Assembly (NCBI GenBank): GCA_029560585.1
Contig: JAKQKQ010000049.1
Coordinates: 1-64,000, forward strand
DNA from: Verrucomicrobiota bacterium
GTDB taxonomy: Bacteria > Verrucomicrobiota > Verrucomicrobiia > JADLBR01
Direction: 5' to 3'
DNA length: 64,000 nt
Part shown: piece after piece, positions 1 to 10,723 of the stretch
Layout of the letters: each line of letters opens with the position of its first letter
Numbering within the stretch: position 1 is the stretch's first letter
Program-made: the position numbers and the translations under genes
The notes under the pieces: model-generated
What the model was told of the DNA's origin: nothing
Database searches by the model: none
The model's input: the letters and a program-made list of their open reading frames with translations, nothing else

Positions 1-151
1 CCTGTTAGAACGAACCAATACCAACGAACCACTCAACCCACGACCGTACCGAGAATGTGCGAAAGATTCTGGACACTACCCGCGCGCAAGCGCGCTCCTG
101 AGCCCCAACTTCTTTCCCGGTGGTGCCCCGCCGCGCGCCGACGGCGAGGCT

Positions 152-193
152 AGCCTGGAATTTCACAGTCGGCAGGCTGTGAAGTATCCGGGG
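152..193. repeat. Imperfect intergenic palindrome, family 1 (copy A)
   Basis: The sequence forms a stem with the arms TTCACAG / CTGTGAA and flanking imperfect pairing (GCCTGGA / TATCCGGGG) around an 8-base loop. The same layout (purine-rich outer arm, TTTCAC/GTGAAA inner arm, short loop) recurs at 28496-28535 and 61073-61117, so it is read as one member of a dispersed REP-like family. It lies downstream of the SWIB gene and could also act as a terminator or mRNA end stabiliser; no T-run follows, so a classical terminator is not supported. Confidence 0.55.
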
Positions 194-295
194 TCAGCGG
201 GCCGCCCATCGGCAAAAACAACACCGGCGCCCTCGGGCAGCTCTCGCTCCCGCCGGGCGCCGGCTTGAAACTACCCCATTGACGGGGAACAACTG

Positions 296-670
296 TTACT
301 GGATCAGGTGGCTGTTCACGAGCTTGGTCATATCGAACATGCTGACCGAGCCCTTGCCATTGAACACCGCCCGGAGTTTGTCGTCCGCATTGATCTGGGT
401 GCGGACGGTCTTATCCTGCAGGCCGTTCTTCTTGATGTAATCCCAGATGGCCTTCGTGACTTCGGTGCGCGGCTTCGGCGCCGGACCGATCACTGCCGCG
501 AGGACGTCATCCGGGCGCAGCGGCTTCATGAAGGCGGCATTGGGTTTCCTCTTCGCCTTGACCTTCGGCTTGGGGGCCGCCTTCTTGGCCTTCTTCGCCG
601 CGGGTTTCTTGGCTTTCGCCTTGGCTTTAGGTTTCGCCTTGCTCTTCTTTGCTTTCTTTTTCGCTGGCAT
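296..670 (-). CDS. SWIB/MDM2-domain protein with histone H1-like tail
   Basis: A 124-residue protein in two parts. Residues 2-43 are almost only Lys, Ala and Pro (AKKSKAKPKAKAKAKKPAAK and similar), like the C-terminal tail of histone H1. Residues about 48-122 form a SWIB domain, seen in PLRPDDVLAAVIG, PRTEVTKAIWDYIKKNGLQ and the closing FDMTKLVNSHL. SWIB domains are known from eukaryotic chromatin remodellers and from chlamydiae and other bacteria of the PVC group, where they are thought to bind DNA or nucleoid proteins. A GGGAGA ribosome site lies 5 bases before the ATG. The likely role is chromosome compaction or topology; this is inference. Another small basic protein gene lies just upstream in the same direction (start at 1156). 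Confidence 0.9.
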   Translation of the reverse strand: MPAKKKAKKSKAKPKAKAKAKKPAAKKAKKAAPKPKVKAKRKPNAAFMKPLRPDDVLAAVIGPAPKPRTEVTKAIWDYIKKNGLQDKTVRTQINADDKLRAVFNGKGSVSMFDMTKLVNSHLIQ

Positions 671-781
671 TTTGTTCTCCCGTCCTTTCAGGTTTGGGTT
701 GAATTACTATTTACGATTTCGGTCGCTTTGCAACACAAGAATGGACGTTATCCGGGCAAGATGAGTAATCCGTCGATCGGG

Positions 782-1156
782 TCAGGACCCTTTCTTTTTC
801 TGCCTCACGCGCGCCCAGCGTGCCTTTTGCGCGGCCGCTATCCTGGCCCGGCCCTCGGGACTCATTTTGCGTCGCTTGCGCTGCGCGCGACCGGGTTTTG
901 TTTTCTCGGCAGGCTTCTGGGACGCCTTGAACTTGGCCCAGCGCAGCCGCTGTGCGGCCGCGATCTTCGCCCGACCTGCGGCACTGATGCCCCCCTTCCT
1001 GCCGCTGCCCGGAGGCCTGCCGCGACGCCCAGGGGTTGCCAGGGTCCCGCCGCCGAGGATGGAGGTCAATTCGGCCTCGAGAACCTCCATCTGCTGCTTG
1101 ATTTGCGCAGCCCGTTGGAGCTGCGCGACCGTTAGATTGCTCAATGCGGTTGCCAT
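782..1156 (-). CDS. Small basic protein with two GRAKIAAAQ-RWAK repeats and an AT-hook-like motif
   Basis: A 124-residue, strongly basic protein. Residues about 5-35 look like a coiled coil (LTVAQLQRAAQIKQQMEVLE). Next comes GRRGRPPGSGRKGG, which contains the GRP core of an AT-hook. Two copies of a 20-residue unit follow: ISAAGRAKIAAAQRLRWAKF and MSPEGRARIAAAQKARWARV, resembling NUMOD3-type DNA-binding modules. It ends in RQKKKGS. The combination points to a nucleoid-associated DNA-binding protein, perhaps acting as an oligomer. The family assignment is by motif only. It sits 111 bases upstream of the SWIB gene, in the same direction, so the two may be co-expressed. No strong ribosome site is seen before the ATG. 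Confidence 0.75.
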   Translation of the reverse strand: MATALSNLTVAQLQRAAQIKQQMEVLEAELTSILGGGTLATPGRRGRPPGSGRKGGISAAGRAKIAAAQRLRWAKFKASQKPAEKTKPGRAQRKRRKMSPEGRARIAAAQKARWARVRQKKKGS

Positions 1157-1185
1157 TAATAGTACCTAATCGGTCTTAGTGGTTG

Positions 1186-1206
1186 TGTCAAATGACATTT
1201 TTGACA
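1186..1206 (-). promoter_or_regulatory. Inverted repeat TGTCAAA-N7-TTTGACA with -35-like TTGACA
   Basis: Two perfect 7-base arms separated by 7 bases lie between the end of aconitase (1237) and the start of the small basic gene (1156). On the minus strand the second arm holds TTGACA, and TAGGTA follows 17 bases later, so this may be a promoter and operator for the basic-protein gene. The predicted -10 is very close to the start codon, which would give a nearly leaderless transcript. It could instead be a hairpin at the end of the aconitase message. Confidence 0.3.
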
Positions 1207-1236
1207 GGCGGTATTAGTTGTGCCACGCGCGGCCAA

Positions 1237-3933
<2,697 letters not shown>

Positions 3934-3994
3934 CGCGAGAGACGATAACGGCCCGCCGCCCAATTACAACTGGGACGTGTGGCCGAACTTCGGT

Positions 3995-4900
3995 TCAGGG
4001 CGCGCCCGTGCCCACGGACCGGGCATCGCCGGCGGCATGGGAGTGCCGCAGCCAGTCGGCCACCCGCGATAGCCGGGACGCCTGCGCCAGATCTTCCCGG
4101 CGCTCGAACGCGTGGGCCACGTTGCCGACCATCCGCATCGCGATGGCATCGTAGGGAGCGGGGCCAAAAAGTCGCGCGCGCTGTGCCGACGAGAGTGTTC
4201 CGGCAAGTTCGCCGAGTGTCGGCGCCCCTACCGTCTTGCCCCCCTCAAACGGGTCAAAAAAGACATGGCCGATTCGCGCGAGAAAATGCGCGGGGGCGTC
4301 GATGCCTACGACGGGAAGGCCCGCCCGGGCCCCGACGAACATGTAGATGGCGGCCAATGTGAGTGGCAGGCCCCGCCGTGAAAACACGACCGAATCCAGG
4401 AGGCTGTTCGCCGGGTCGTAGTAATCCTGCTTGTTGCCCGCAAAGCCCTCCTGTCGCGCCAGCACGGACCTCAGCACGTCCAGCCGGGCCATCTCGGGCA
4501 TTTTCGGGGCGAGCCGCTCGCGCACCGTTTTGCCCCACTCGTCGACCAACGCCCGCGCCTCGGCCACCCTCGCCGCCGGGCGCACCCAATCGGCAAGCAA
4601 CCAGCAGAAATCCTCGAACTCCGCCAGCGTGGCTATGCACTCGCAGCGCTCCCGTAGCCGGGCGTCTTTCCTCCGATCCAGCGCCTCTCCGCGCGCCTCC
4701 TCCAAGTATCGCCGGGGACCGGGTCCAGCCATCGGAATAAGCGCATCAATTTCGGCCAACCCCTTCGAACCCATGCCGATCAGGCGAGACAGCACCAGTG
4801 CCCGGGTCGAGGGATCCTCATCGTCCAACAGCCTGAGGATCGCCGTTCTTTGGCCCGGCGTACCGAGGGGTTTCTGGTTGGGCTCATTCACCCGGGACAA
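3995..4900 (-). CDS. SirB1/transglutaminase-like protein (Transglut_core2)
   Basis: A protein of about 300 residues. The first 70 residues look like a short HEAT-like helical region (DPSTRALVLSRLIGMGSKG). Residues about 80-235 match the SirB1/Transglut_core2 family: LAEFEDFCWLLADWV, then DYYDPANSLLDSVVFSRRG, then LPLTLAAIYMFVGARAGLPV and DAPAHFLARI. Members have a transglutaminase fold and often TPR-like tails; their enzymatic role is not established. The C-terminal part (MRMVGNVAHAFERREDLAQA) fits the helical tail. The start is uncertain: the frame opens with TTG at 4900, and a GTG lies three codons later; neither has a clear ribosome site. It lies between acnA and speA with gaps of 61 and 47 bases, all in one direction. 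Confidence 0.85.
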   Translation of the reverse strand: MSRVNEPNQKPLGTPGQRTAILRLLDDEDPSTRALVLSRLIGMGSKGLAEIDALIPMAGPGPRRYLEEARGEALDRRKDARLRERCECIATLAEFEDFCWLLADWVRPAARVAEARALVDEWGKTVRERLAPKMPEMARLDVLRSVLARQEGFAGNKQDYYDPANSLLDSVVFSRRGLPLTLAAIYMFVGARAGLPVVGIDAPAHFLARIGHVFFDPFEGGKTVGAPTLGELAGTLSSAQRARLFGPAPYDAIAMRMVGNVAHAFERREDLAQASRLSRVADWLRHSHAAGDARSVGTGAP

Positions 4901-4947
4901 TATATATCACATTCGGGGGCCACGCGCCAGAAGAGCCGTCCGCCCGC

Positions 4948-6861
4948 TCAGAAGCGCAAATAGGTGTGCTTCTGCAAGCTGTGTTCGTATTCCTCGAGCA
5001 GTTCCATGCCCTCGCTGGGCCGCAGCAAGCCCTGTTTGATCGCCCGCTCGACATGCGCTTTCACCTGCGAGATCAATTCGTGGGCGTGGTACTGGACGTC
5101 GCCGAGCACCTCGGCGATCACCCGACCCGGGATCGTCTCCTCGATGTAGAAACTGCCCTGCTCTTCCGGATCCAGAAAGACGTGCGCCTCGTTGACGCGC
5201 CCGAACAGGTTGTGGATATCCCCCATGACGTCCTGATAGGCACCGACCAGAAAGAACCCCAGAAAGAAGGGACGCTGATCGAAATGTGGCAGTGGGAGGG
5301 TCGGCCGGACGCCCTCCGCATCGATGAAGGTGGAGACCTTTCCGTCGGAGTCGCACGTGATGTCCACGAGCGTGCCCTGGTTCGACGGGCGCTCGTCGAG
5401 CCTGTGGATCGGCATGACCGGAAACAGCTGTCCGAGCGCCCAGTGATCAACGAGCGATTGGAAGACCGAGAAATTGCAGACGTACTGGTCGCTCAGGGCC
5501 ACTCTGAGATCGCGGATCTCCTCGGGCACGGTGCGCATCCCGCCAAACAGCTCGACGACTTTCTCCGCGATGTGCCAGTAGATATCATCGGCCTGCGCCT
5601 TGGTGCGCAGGTCCAGCAGCCCAAGGGAAAACATCGCCTCGGCCTGCTCTCGTGCCTCCTGGGCGTCGTGCAGGGCCTCGCGGCGGTTACGCTTGCTCAA
5701 TCCATCGAGCATCTGAAGCATGTCGGCCACCAGCTCGTGGCTGCCCTCGGCGACCGGGAGCACTCGTCCGCGGCGGGTCTTCTCGGCCGAGGAGAACACT
5801 TCCACAAGCAACACCGAGTGATGCGAGACGATGGCCCGGCCGCTTTCGCTGACGATGCTGGGATGCGGGACGCCCTCCGCGTCGCACACCTCCATCAGGT
5901 TGTACACCACGTCCGAACAGTATTCCTCGAGGGTGTAGTTCGCGGAGGCGTCCGAGACGGTCCGGCTGCCATCGTAGTCGATCCCCATCCCGCCGCCGAC
6001 ATCGAAATACTCCGCATCGAAACCCATCTGTCGGATCTTGGCGTAATACCGCGCGGCCTCCCGCACGGCTCGCTTGACGATCTGGATGTCGGGCACCTGG
6101 GAGCCGATGTGGAAGTGAATCATCTTGAGCGCGCCACCGAGCCCCTCCGCCTTCAGGAAATCGCAGACCTCGACCACCTCCCCCGCGGAAAGTCCAAACT
6201 TCGCCGACTCGCCGGAGGACAGGGCCCATTTGCCGGCGCTCTTGACCTTGGGTTTGATCCGGATGCCAATGAGGGGCTCGACCCCCATCTGCTTGGCCAC
6301 GGAAACGATCAGGGGTGCCTCCTCCCGCTTCTCCACCACGATAATCACGCGCTTGCCAACCCGCCGACCAAGCAGCGCCAGGCGCACGAAGGCCTCGTCC
6401 TTGTACCCGTTGCACACGATCAGGCTCTCGGGATCAGAATGCACCGCCAGGGCCGCGGCAAGCTCCGGCTTGCTGCCCGCCTCAAGCCCAAAATGCCACG
6501 GGGTGCCGGCGTCCACGATCTCCTCGACCACTTCGCGCAGCTGGTTGACCTTGATCGGGAATACCCCCCGGTACTGGCCCTTGAAGCCCGACTCGGCGAT
6601 CGCGTTGCGAAAGGCCTCGTTGATGGTCTCGACACGGTTGCGAAGCAAGTCCTGGAAACGGACCAGCAGGGGGAACTCCAGGCCCCTGCCGCGCGCGCGC
6701 TCGACAACCTCCATGAGGTCGAGCCTCGGGCCGCGGTCCTGCAGCGGTGACACGGTGAGATGGCCGACCTCGTTCACCGAGAAATATGGCGAGCCCCAGC
6801 GATCGACGTTATAGGTCTGGACCGCCCTCTCGATATCCCACGGCGGCTTGGCCTCTGCCAT
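4948..6861 (-). CDS. speA: Biosynthetic arginine decarboxylase
   Basis: Decarboxylates arginine to agmatine, the first step of polyamine synthesis by the agmatine route; PLP-dependent, fold III (alanine racemase-like) barrel. The 637 residues match the SpeA length. The PLP lysine is K104 in GVFPIKVNQ. Also seen are the substrate and PLP motifs HFHIGSQVPDIQ and FDVGGGMGIDYDGS, SESGRAIVSHHSV, and near the end DITCDSDGKVSTFID with the Cys-Asp pair of the second active-site half. The helical insert DALHDAQEAREQAEAMF-like segment is typical of SpeA and absent from small ornithine decarboxylases. The start codon of speA lies only 6 bases after the stop of the UDP-glucose dehydrogenase gene, so the two are probably one transcript. 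No agmatine-processing gene is in the window. Confidence 0.95.
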   Translation of the reverse strand: MAEAKPPWDIERAVQTYNVDRWGSPYFSVNEVGHLTVSPLQDRGPRLDLMEVVERARGRGLEFPLLVRFQDLLRNRVETINEAFRNAIAESGFKGQYRGVFPIKVNQLREVVEEIVDAGTPWHFGLEAGSKPELAAALAVHSDPESLIVCNGYKDEAFVRLALLGRRVGKRVIIVVEKREEAPLIVSVAKQMGVEPLIGIRIKPKVKSAGKWALSSGESAKFGLSAGEVVEVCDFLKAEGLGGALKMIHFHIGSQVPDIQIVKRAVREAARYYAKIRQMGFDAEYFDVGGGMGIDYDGSRTVSDASANYTLEEYCSDVVYNLMEVCDAEGVPHPSIVSESGRAIVSHHSVLLVEVFSSAEKTRRGRVLPVAEGSHELVADMLQMLDGLSKRNRREALHDAQEAREQAEAMFSLGLLDLRTKAQADDIYWHIAEKVVELFGGMRTVPEEIRDLRVALSDQYVCNFSVFQSLVDHWALGQLFPVMPIHRLDERPSNQGTLVDITCDSDGKVSTFIDAEGVRPTLPLPHFDQRPFFLGFFLVGAYQDVMGDIHNLFGRVNEAHVFLDPEEQGSFYIEETIPGRVIAEVLGDVQYHAHELISQVKAHVERAIKQGLLRPSEGMELLEEYEHSLQKHTYLRF

Positions 6862-6867
6862 GCGACA

Positions 6868-8163
6868 TCACCCCAAGCGTCCGACGCCGTGATACCGATA
6901 GCCCAGCTGGCGCAGCGCCCCGGCGTCGAGAATGTTGCGCCCGTCGAAGATCAAGGGGGTCACCATCCGCTCCTTGAGGTTTGCCCATGGCAGCGACCGG
7001 AACTCCTTCCACTCGGTGGCGATGACGACGGCCTCGGCGCCCTCGAATACCTCCTCGGGTGTTGGGCACATCGTGACCCCCGCGAGTTCCGGGCGGGCCT
7101 TGGCCATGGCCTGCGGGTCGTGGGCCACCACGTGCGCGCCCTCGTCGGCAAGCCTCTTGCATAGCGCGATGGCGGTGCTGCTCCGGACGTCATCGGTGTT
7201 TGCCTTGAACGCGAGGCCCAGCACCCCGATCCGCTTCTCCTTCAGCACCCAGAGCGAGTCCCGGATCTTCTTCACGAAACGATCCAACTGGCCCGCGTTG
7301 ATTGTCTCGACCTCGCGCAGCAGGCTGAAGGGGACACCAAGTTCCTCCGCAATGGCTATGAATGCCTTGATGTCCTTGGGGAAGCAGCTCCCCCCGTAGC
7401 CGAGCCCCGCATTGAGGAAATCCCGCCCGATGCGCTTGTCGGCGCCCATCCCGTCGGCCACGTCATCGATATTCGCCCCCGAGGCCTCGCAGATGGCCGC
7501 GACCGCGTTTATGTATGAGATCTTGAGCGCGAGGAAAGAGTTCGCCGCATGCTTGATCAACTCCGCGCTGTTGATGTCGGTGATGTGGATCGGCGCCCGG
7601 AATGGCTCATAGATTCGCTTCATCAGGGCGGCGGCACGCTCGGAGTTGGCCCCGATGACGATGCGGTCCGGCCGCATCAGGTCGGCCACCGCACAACCCT
7701 CCCGGAGGAATTCGGGATTACTCACGACGTCGAATTCCGCCCCGGCCCTATTGTACCTCGAGATGGTCTCGGCGACCTTCTCGCCGGTCTTCACGGGCAC
7801 GGTGCTCTTGTCCACGATGACCCGGTAGCCTTTAAGCACGCCCGCTATCTCGCGGGCCACCTTCTCGATGTAGGTCATGTCGACCTTGCCATCGGGCAAC
7901 GGGGGCGTGGGAACCGCGATGAAGACCACCTCGGAGTCATCGACCCCCTCCTGGATCGAGTCCGTGAAGCGCAGCCTGCCGGTGGCGGTGTTCGTCCGGA
8001 TGATCTCCTCCAGACCCGGCTCGTAGATCGGCACCCGGCCGGACTGGAGCACCCGAACCTTCTCGGAATCGTTGTCGACGCAAACGACGTGGTGCCCCAC
8101 CTCGGCAAAACATGCCCCGGTCACAAGACCCACATAACCGGATCCGATGATGCTCAACCGCAT
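6868..8163 (-). CDS. ugd: UDP-glucose 6-dehydrogenase
   Basis: Oxidises UDP-glucose to UDP-glucuronate with two NAD+, feeding capsule, LPS or exopolysaccharide synthesis. The protein is 431 residues. It opens with the Rossmann motif MRLSIIGSGYVGLVTGACFA. The catalytic cysteine is C260 in GYGGSCFPKD, and GLAFKANTDDVRSSTA is the UDP-binding C-terminal signature. KSTVPVKTGEKV is a further family motif. The frame is open for 20 more codons upstream, but the start was placed at MRLSII because that begins the Rossmann strand as in relatives. It is the upstream partner of speA (6-base gap) and lies 72 bases downstream of lptD, so envelope biogenesis and polyamine genes share a direction here. Confidence 0.95.
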   Translation of the reverse strand: MRLSIIGSGYVGLVTGACFAEVGHHVVCVDNDSEKVRVLQSGRVPIYEPGLEEIIRTNTATGRLRFTDSIQEGVDDSEVVFIAVPTPPLPDGKVDMTYIEKVAREIAGVLKGYRVIVDKSTVPVKTGEKVAETISRYNRAGAEFDVVSNPEFLREGCAVADLMRPDRIVIGANSERAAALMKRIYEPFRAPIHITDINSAELIKHAANSFLALKISYINAVAAICEASGANIDDVADGMGADKRIGRDFLNAGLGYGGSCFPKDIKAFIAIAEELGVPFSLLREVETINAGQLDRFVKKIRDSLWVLKEKRIGVLGLAFKANTDDVRSSTAIALCKRLADEGAHVVAHDPQAMAKARPELAGVTMCPTPEEVFEGAEAVVIATEWKEFRSLPWANLKERMVTPLIFDGRNILDAGALRQLGYRYHGVGRLG

Positions 8164-8235
8164 GGAGTGTGGATTTGTAAGAGATTCCGCTCGAATGACA
8201 ACCCCCAATCGCCGACGTTCCACGGGGGCCGACGA

Positions 8236-10671
8236 TCAATCACCCAGGGTCAAGGGGTTAGTGCTCCCCGAACGATAGCCAACCGGGACGTCGGCCTCAG
8301 GCCAAGCCTTGAGGGTGAAAGTCAGATAGAAGAGGATCTCGTCCTTGGTGCCGCCGTTGTCGCGCACCTGGGTGGTGGCGGCCATCCGCCACGAGGTCAG
8401 GTCGCGGTAGAGAGAGTACTCTTGAAGTTCCAGGACAGAATCCTTGGCCTCGAAGATGTGGCGGGTCCCAACCGACCAATCCTCGTTCATGCGCCACAGC
8501 CAACCCATGGAGAATTTCGTGCTATCATCGAAAAACTCGTGGCCCGAGATGTGGCGTGCGTTAAGGGACAGTTCAAGGGGCCGGGCGACCTGCCACGTCA
8601 CCCTGCCGTTGTATTCGTGGAAACCATCATTATAGAGGTCGGTCGCGCCAAAGAGCTGGAGCTTCACCCAATTGACGGGCCTGAATGTCAGCTCGTTGTA
8701 CAGGTTCGAGGTGGGGTGATCCTCGTAGAGGTGGCCCTCGAGATCGAAGTCGATGTAGGTCGCCCACTCCAGGATGTCCCAATTGCGCCTGTCGCGGTGC
8801 GTCTGCCATTTCTGGCGGAAGCCGGTGCGGACCACGAGCTGGTTGTCGAGGGAATCGATCGAATTATACTGGGGGAAATCGAGCGGGGCGAGTCGCGTGG
8901 AGGGGAGGCGACCGTCGAACTGCATGATGCGATCGGCGGAGATGTTGGGGTCGGGGATGTAGGAGAAATTGAAAAAGGGCTCGATGACATGCCGGATGCC
9001 GTCGATGCCCCAGTTCGGGCGCTCGACGTCCCACGTGCGGGAGAGCTTGAATGAGCCCTCGAGGCCAAGGTTGAAAACGGCCCGCAGGACGCCGTCCCCA
9101 TCGTCAGCGCCCCGCACTCGCATGGTGTCGAAGCTGTCACGGTCGTGGCCATATTGGTCGTGGATATCCCCTTCATCGCCATACATCATCCCGTAGGCAC
9201 GGCTCATGCCATAGGACTCGGCGGGCAGAAAATACTCGTCGTTCTCACCCCAGGAATCGCTGTAATAGGTGAGGCGAAGGCCTGCCCGCGGCGCGAGATT
9301 CAGCCAGCCGAAGAGCTGACCGGGCACCGAAAGCTGGTGGAAGGTGTCCATCCGAAGCGCGTTGAAGTCGGTCGGCATGTCGGCGTCTTCGTTGGAAAAC
9401 TTGCGGTCGAACTGGGTCACCGAAGTCTGGCCGTTGTACTCGAGGTAGCCGCCCAGCCCGACGGGTTGGCGCTTGACATCCAGCGAGAGTTCGGGCTCCC
9501 GCTCGACAGTCTCGAAGAAATCGTTGAGCTGCTGGCGGCCCAGGAGCGTCAGGGTGTAATTGGGGTCGTATTTCACCAGCTCGACAAAATTATCGGGCAT
9601 GCGCTCCTTGCGGAAGTCGTGCTCGAAGAAGTCGCGCTCGAAACGCGGGTCGCTCAACTTATTGACGAAGACGTTGGCATAGATGTCCTTGTCCTCGGTC
9701 AGGTAGGCGCGCTGTTTGATGCGGAACCGGTACCGGCCGTAGTCGCCGGTCTTGTTCTCTTCGCCGCCGGAGGAAAACGGATCGTCGTCATGGGCGTAGT
9801 AAAAATCGGCTTCCCCCTGGCCGTACTCGCCCTCGCGGGAATACTGGCCCTTGCGGCGGCCATAGATCCACCGAAAATCGGTGCCGCCCGCGACGCCGCG
9901 CTCGCTCCGCAGGTCGAGATTGACCTTCATGTGCACGTTCTTGTCGAGCTCGAAGCCGTACCCCATCAAAAGGAACGCGCCCCACTCGGAGCTGTAGCCC
10001 GGGACGAACTGCACCGCGATGTCGGCGCCGCCGGGATCATAGACAATCGAGGGGACCCAAAACAGGGGCACAGAGCCGGCGGAGACCATGGCATCGCGCA
10101 TGATGTATCGGTTTTCGCCGGGCTCGTAGGAAAGGATGCGCGGTTTCACCTTGAAGCCAGGCTGCTGGATATTCTCGGTGGAGAACAGGGTGTCCTCGGC
10201 CTGATACATGACCGCATCGCCGGAACCGAGAGTCCGGATCTTTGCGACTTCGCCAACCACCGGCAGCGCCACGAACCGGAGGTTGTCTCCCTCCATGGCC
10301 TTGGTCTTCATGTTGTAGCGGACGCGATCTCCGCTCCAGACCATGCCGTCCTCGGTGTAGATCCTAACGTTGCCGGCGGCCTCGGCCCAGCCCACGTTGG
10401 TGTCGAAGGTCAACCTGTCGCAGTAGAGGGTCGTTTCCCCGTAGATCAGCTCGACGTTCTTCTCGGCATAGGCGATCCCGTTCTCGACGCGATTCTCGCC
10501 GTCGGCGGTCACCTGCACGCGGGCCGGAGTGCCCTCGGATTGGATCTGCCCCAGCGCGGGCATCTTCGGCATGTTTTGGGCAAGGCCCGTGCCCGGGGCG
10601 CACAACAACACCCCGACCACCGCCAAAGTGGCAAGCCTCTGACCCGAAACGTCTTTCAATCTCCTCAACAC
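8236..10671 (-). CDS. lptD: LPS-assembly outer-membrane protein LptD
   Basis: Outer-membrane barrel that inserts lipopolysaccharide at the cell surface, working with LptE and the LptB2FGC/A bridge. The protein has 811 residues. A signal peptide lies at residues 1-31 (LATLAVVGVLLCAPGTGLAQ). An OstA/LptA-like beta-jellyroll follows at about 50-190 (VQVTADGENRVENGIAYAEK, LIYGETTLYCDRLTFD, WAEAAGNVRIYTEDG). The rest is a long region of alternating short strands typical of the barrel (SERGVAGGTDFRWIYGRR, YLEYNGQTSVTQF). The first codon is GTG and a TTG follows directly; the ribosome site is weak, so the start may shift by a few codons. Upstream is the DUF3300 gene, 52 bases away. LptE was not seen. 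Confidence 0.88.
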   Translation of the reverse strand: MLRRLKDVSGQRLATLAVVGVLLCAPGTGLAQNMPKMPALGQIQSEGTPARVQVTADGENRVENGIAYAEKNVELIYGETTLYCDRLTFDTNVGWAEAAGNVRIYTEDGMVWSGDRVRYNMKTKAMEGDNLRFVALPVVGEVAKIRTLGSGDAVMYQAEDTLFSTENIQQPGFKVKPRILSYEPGENRYIMRDAMVSAGSVPLFWVPSIVYDPGGADIAVQFVPGYSSEWGAFLLMGYGFELDKNVHMKVNLDLRSERGVAGGTDFRWIYGRRKGQYSREGEYGQGEADFYYAHDDDPFSSGGEENKTGDYGRYRFRIKQRAYLTEDKDIYANVFVNKLSDPRFERDFFEHDFRKERMPDNFVELVKYDPNYTLTLLGRQQLNDFFETVEREPELSLDVKRQPVGLGGYLEYNGQTSVTQFDRKFSNEDADMPTDFNALRMDTFHQLSVPGQLFGWLNLAPRAGLRLTYYSDSWGENDEYFLPAESYGMSRAYGMMYGDEGDIHDQYGHDRDSFDTMRVRGADDGDGVLRAVFNLGLEGSFKLSRTWDVERPNWGIDGIRHVIEPFFNFSYIPDPNISADRIMQFDGRLPSTRLAPLDFPQYNSIDSLDNQLVVRTGFRQKWQTHRDRRNWDILEWATYIDFDLEGHLYEDHPTSNLYNELTFRPVNWVKLQLFGATDLYNDGFHEYNGRVTWQVARPLELSLNARHISGHEFFDDSTKFSMGWLWRMNEDWSVGTRHIFEAKDSVLELQEYSLYRDLTSWRMAATTQVRDNGGTKDEILFYLTFTLKAWPEADVPVGYRSGSTNPLTLGD

Positions 10672-10723
10672 CTAGGCCAGAAGTCGCCGATTTCCAAGCG
10701 GAATCTTGGGGGTTTGCCCGGAA

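Noticed and set aside
4966-6750. Open frame of almost 600 codons on the plus strand opposite speA
   Set aside because: It is the antisense shadow of a full, motif-rich arginine decarboxylase and has no recognisable domain.
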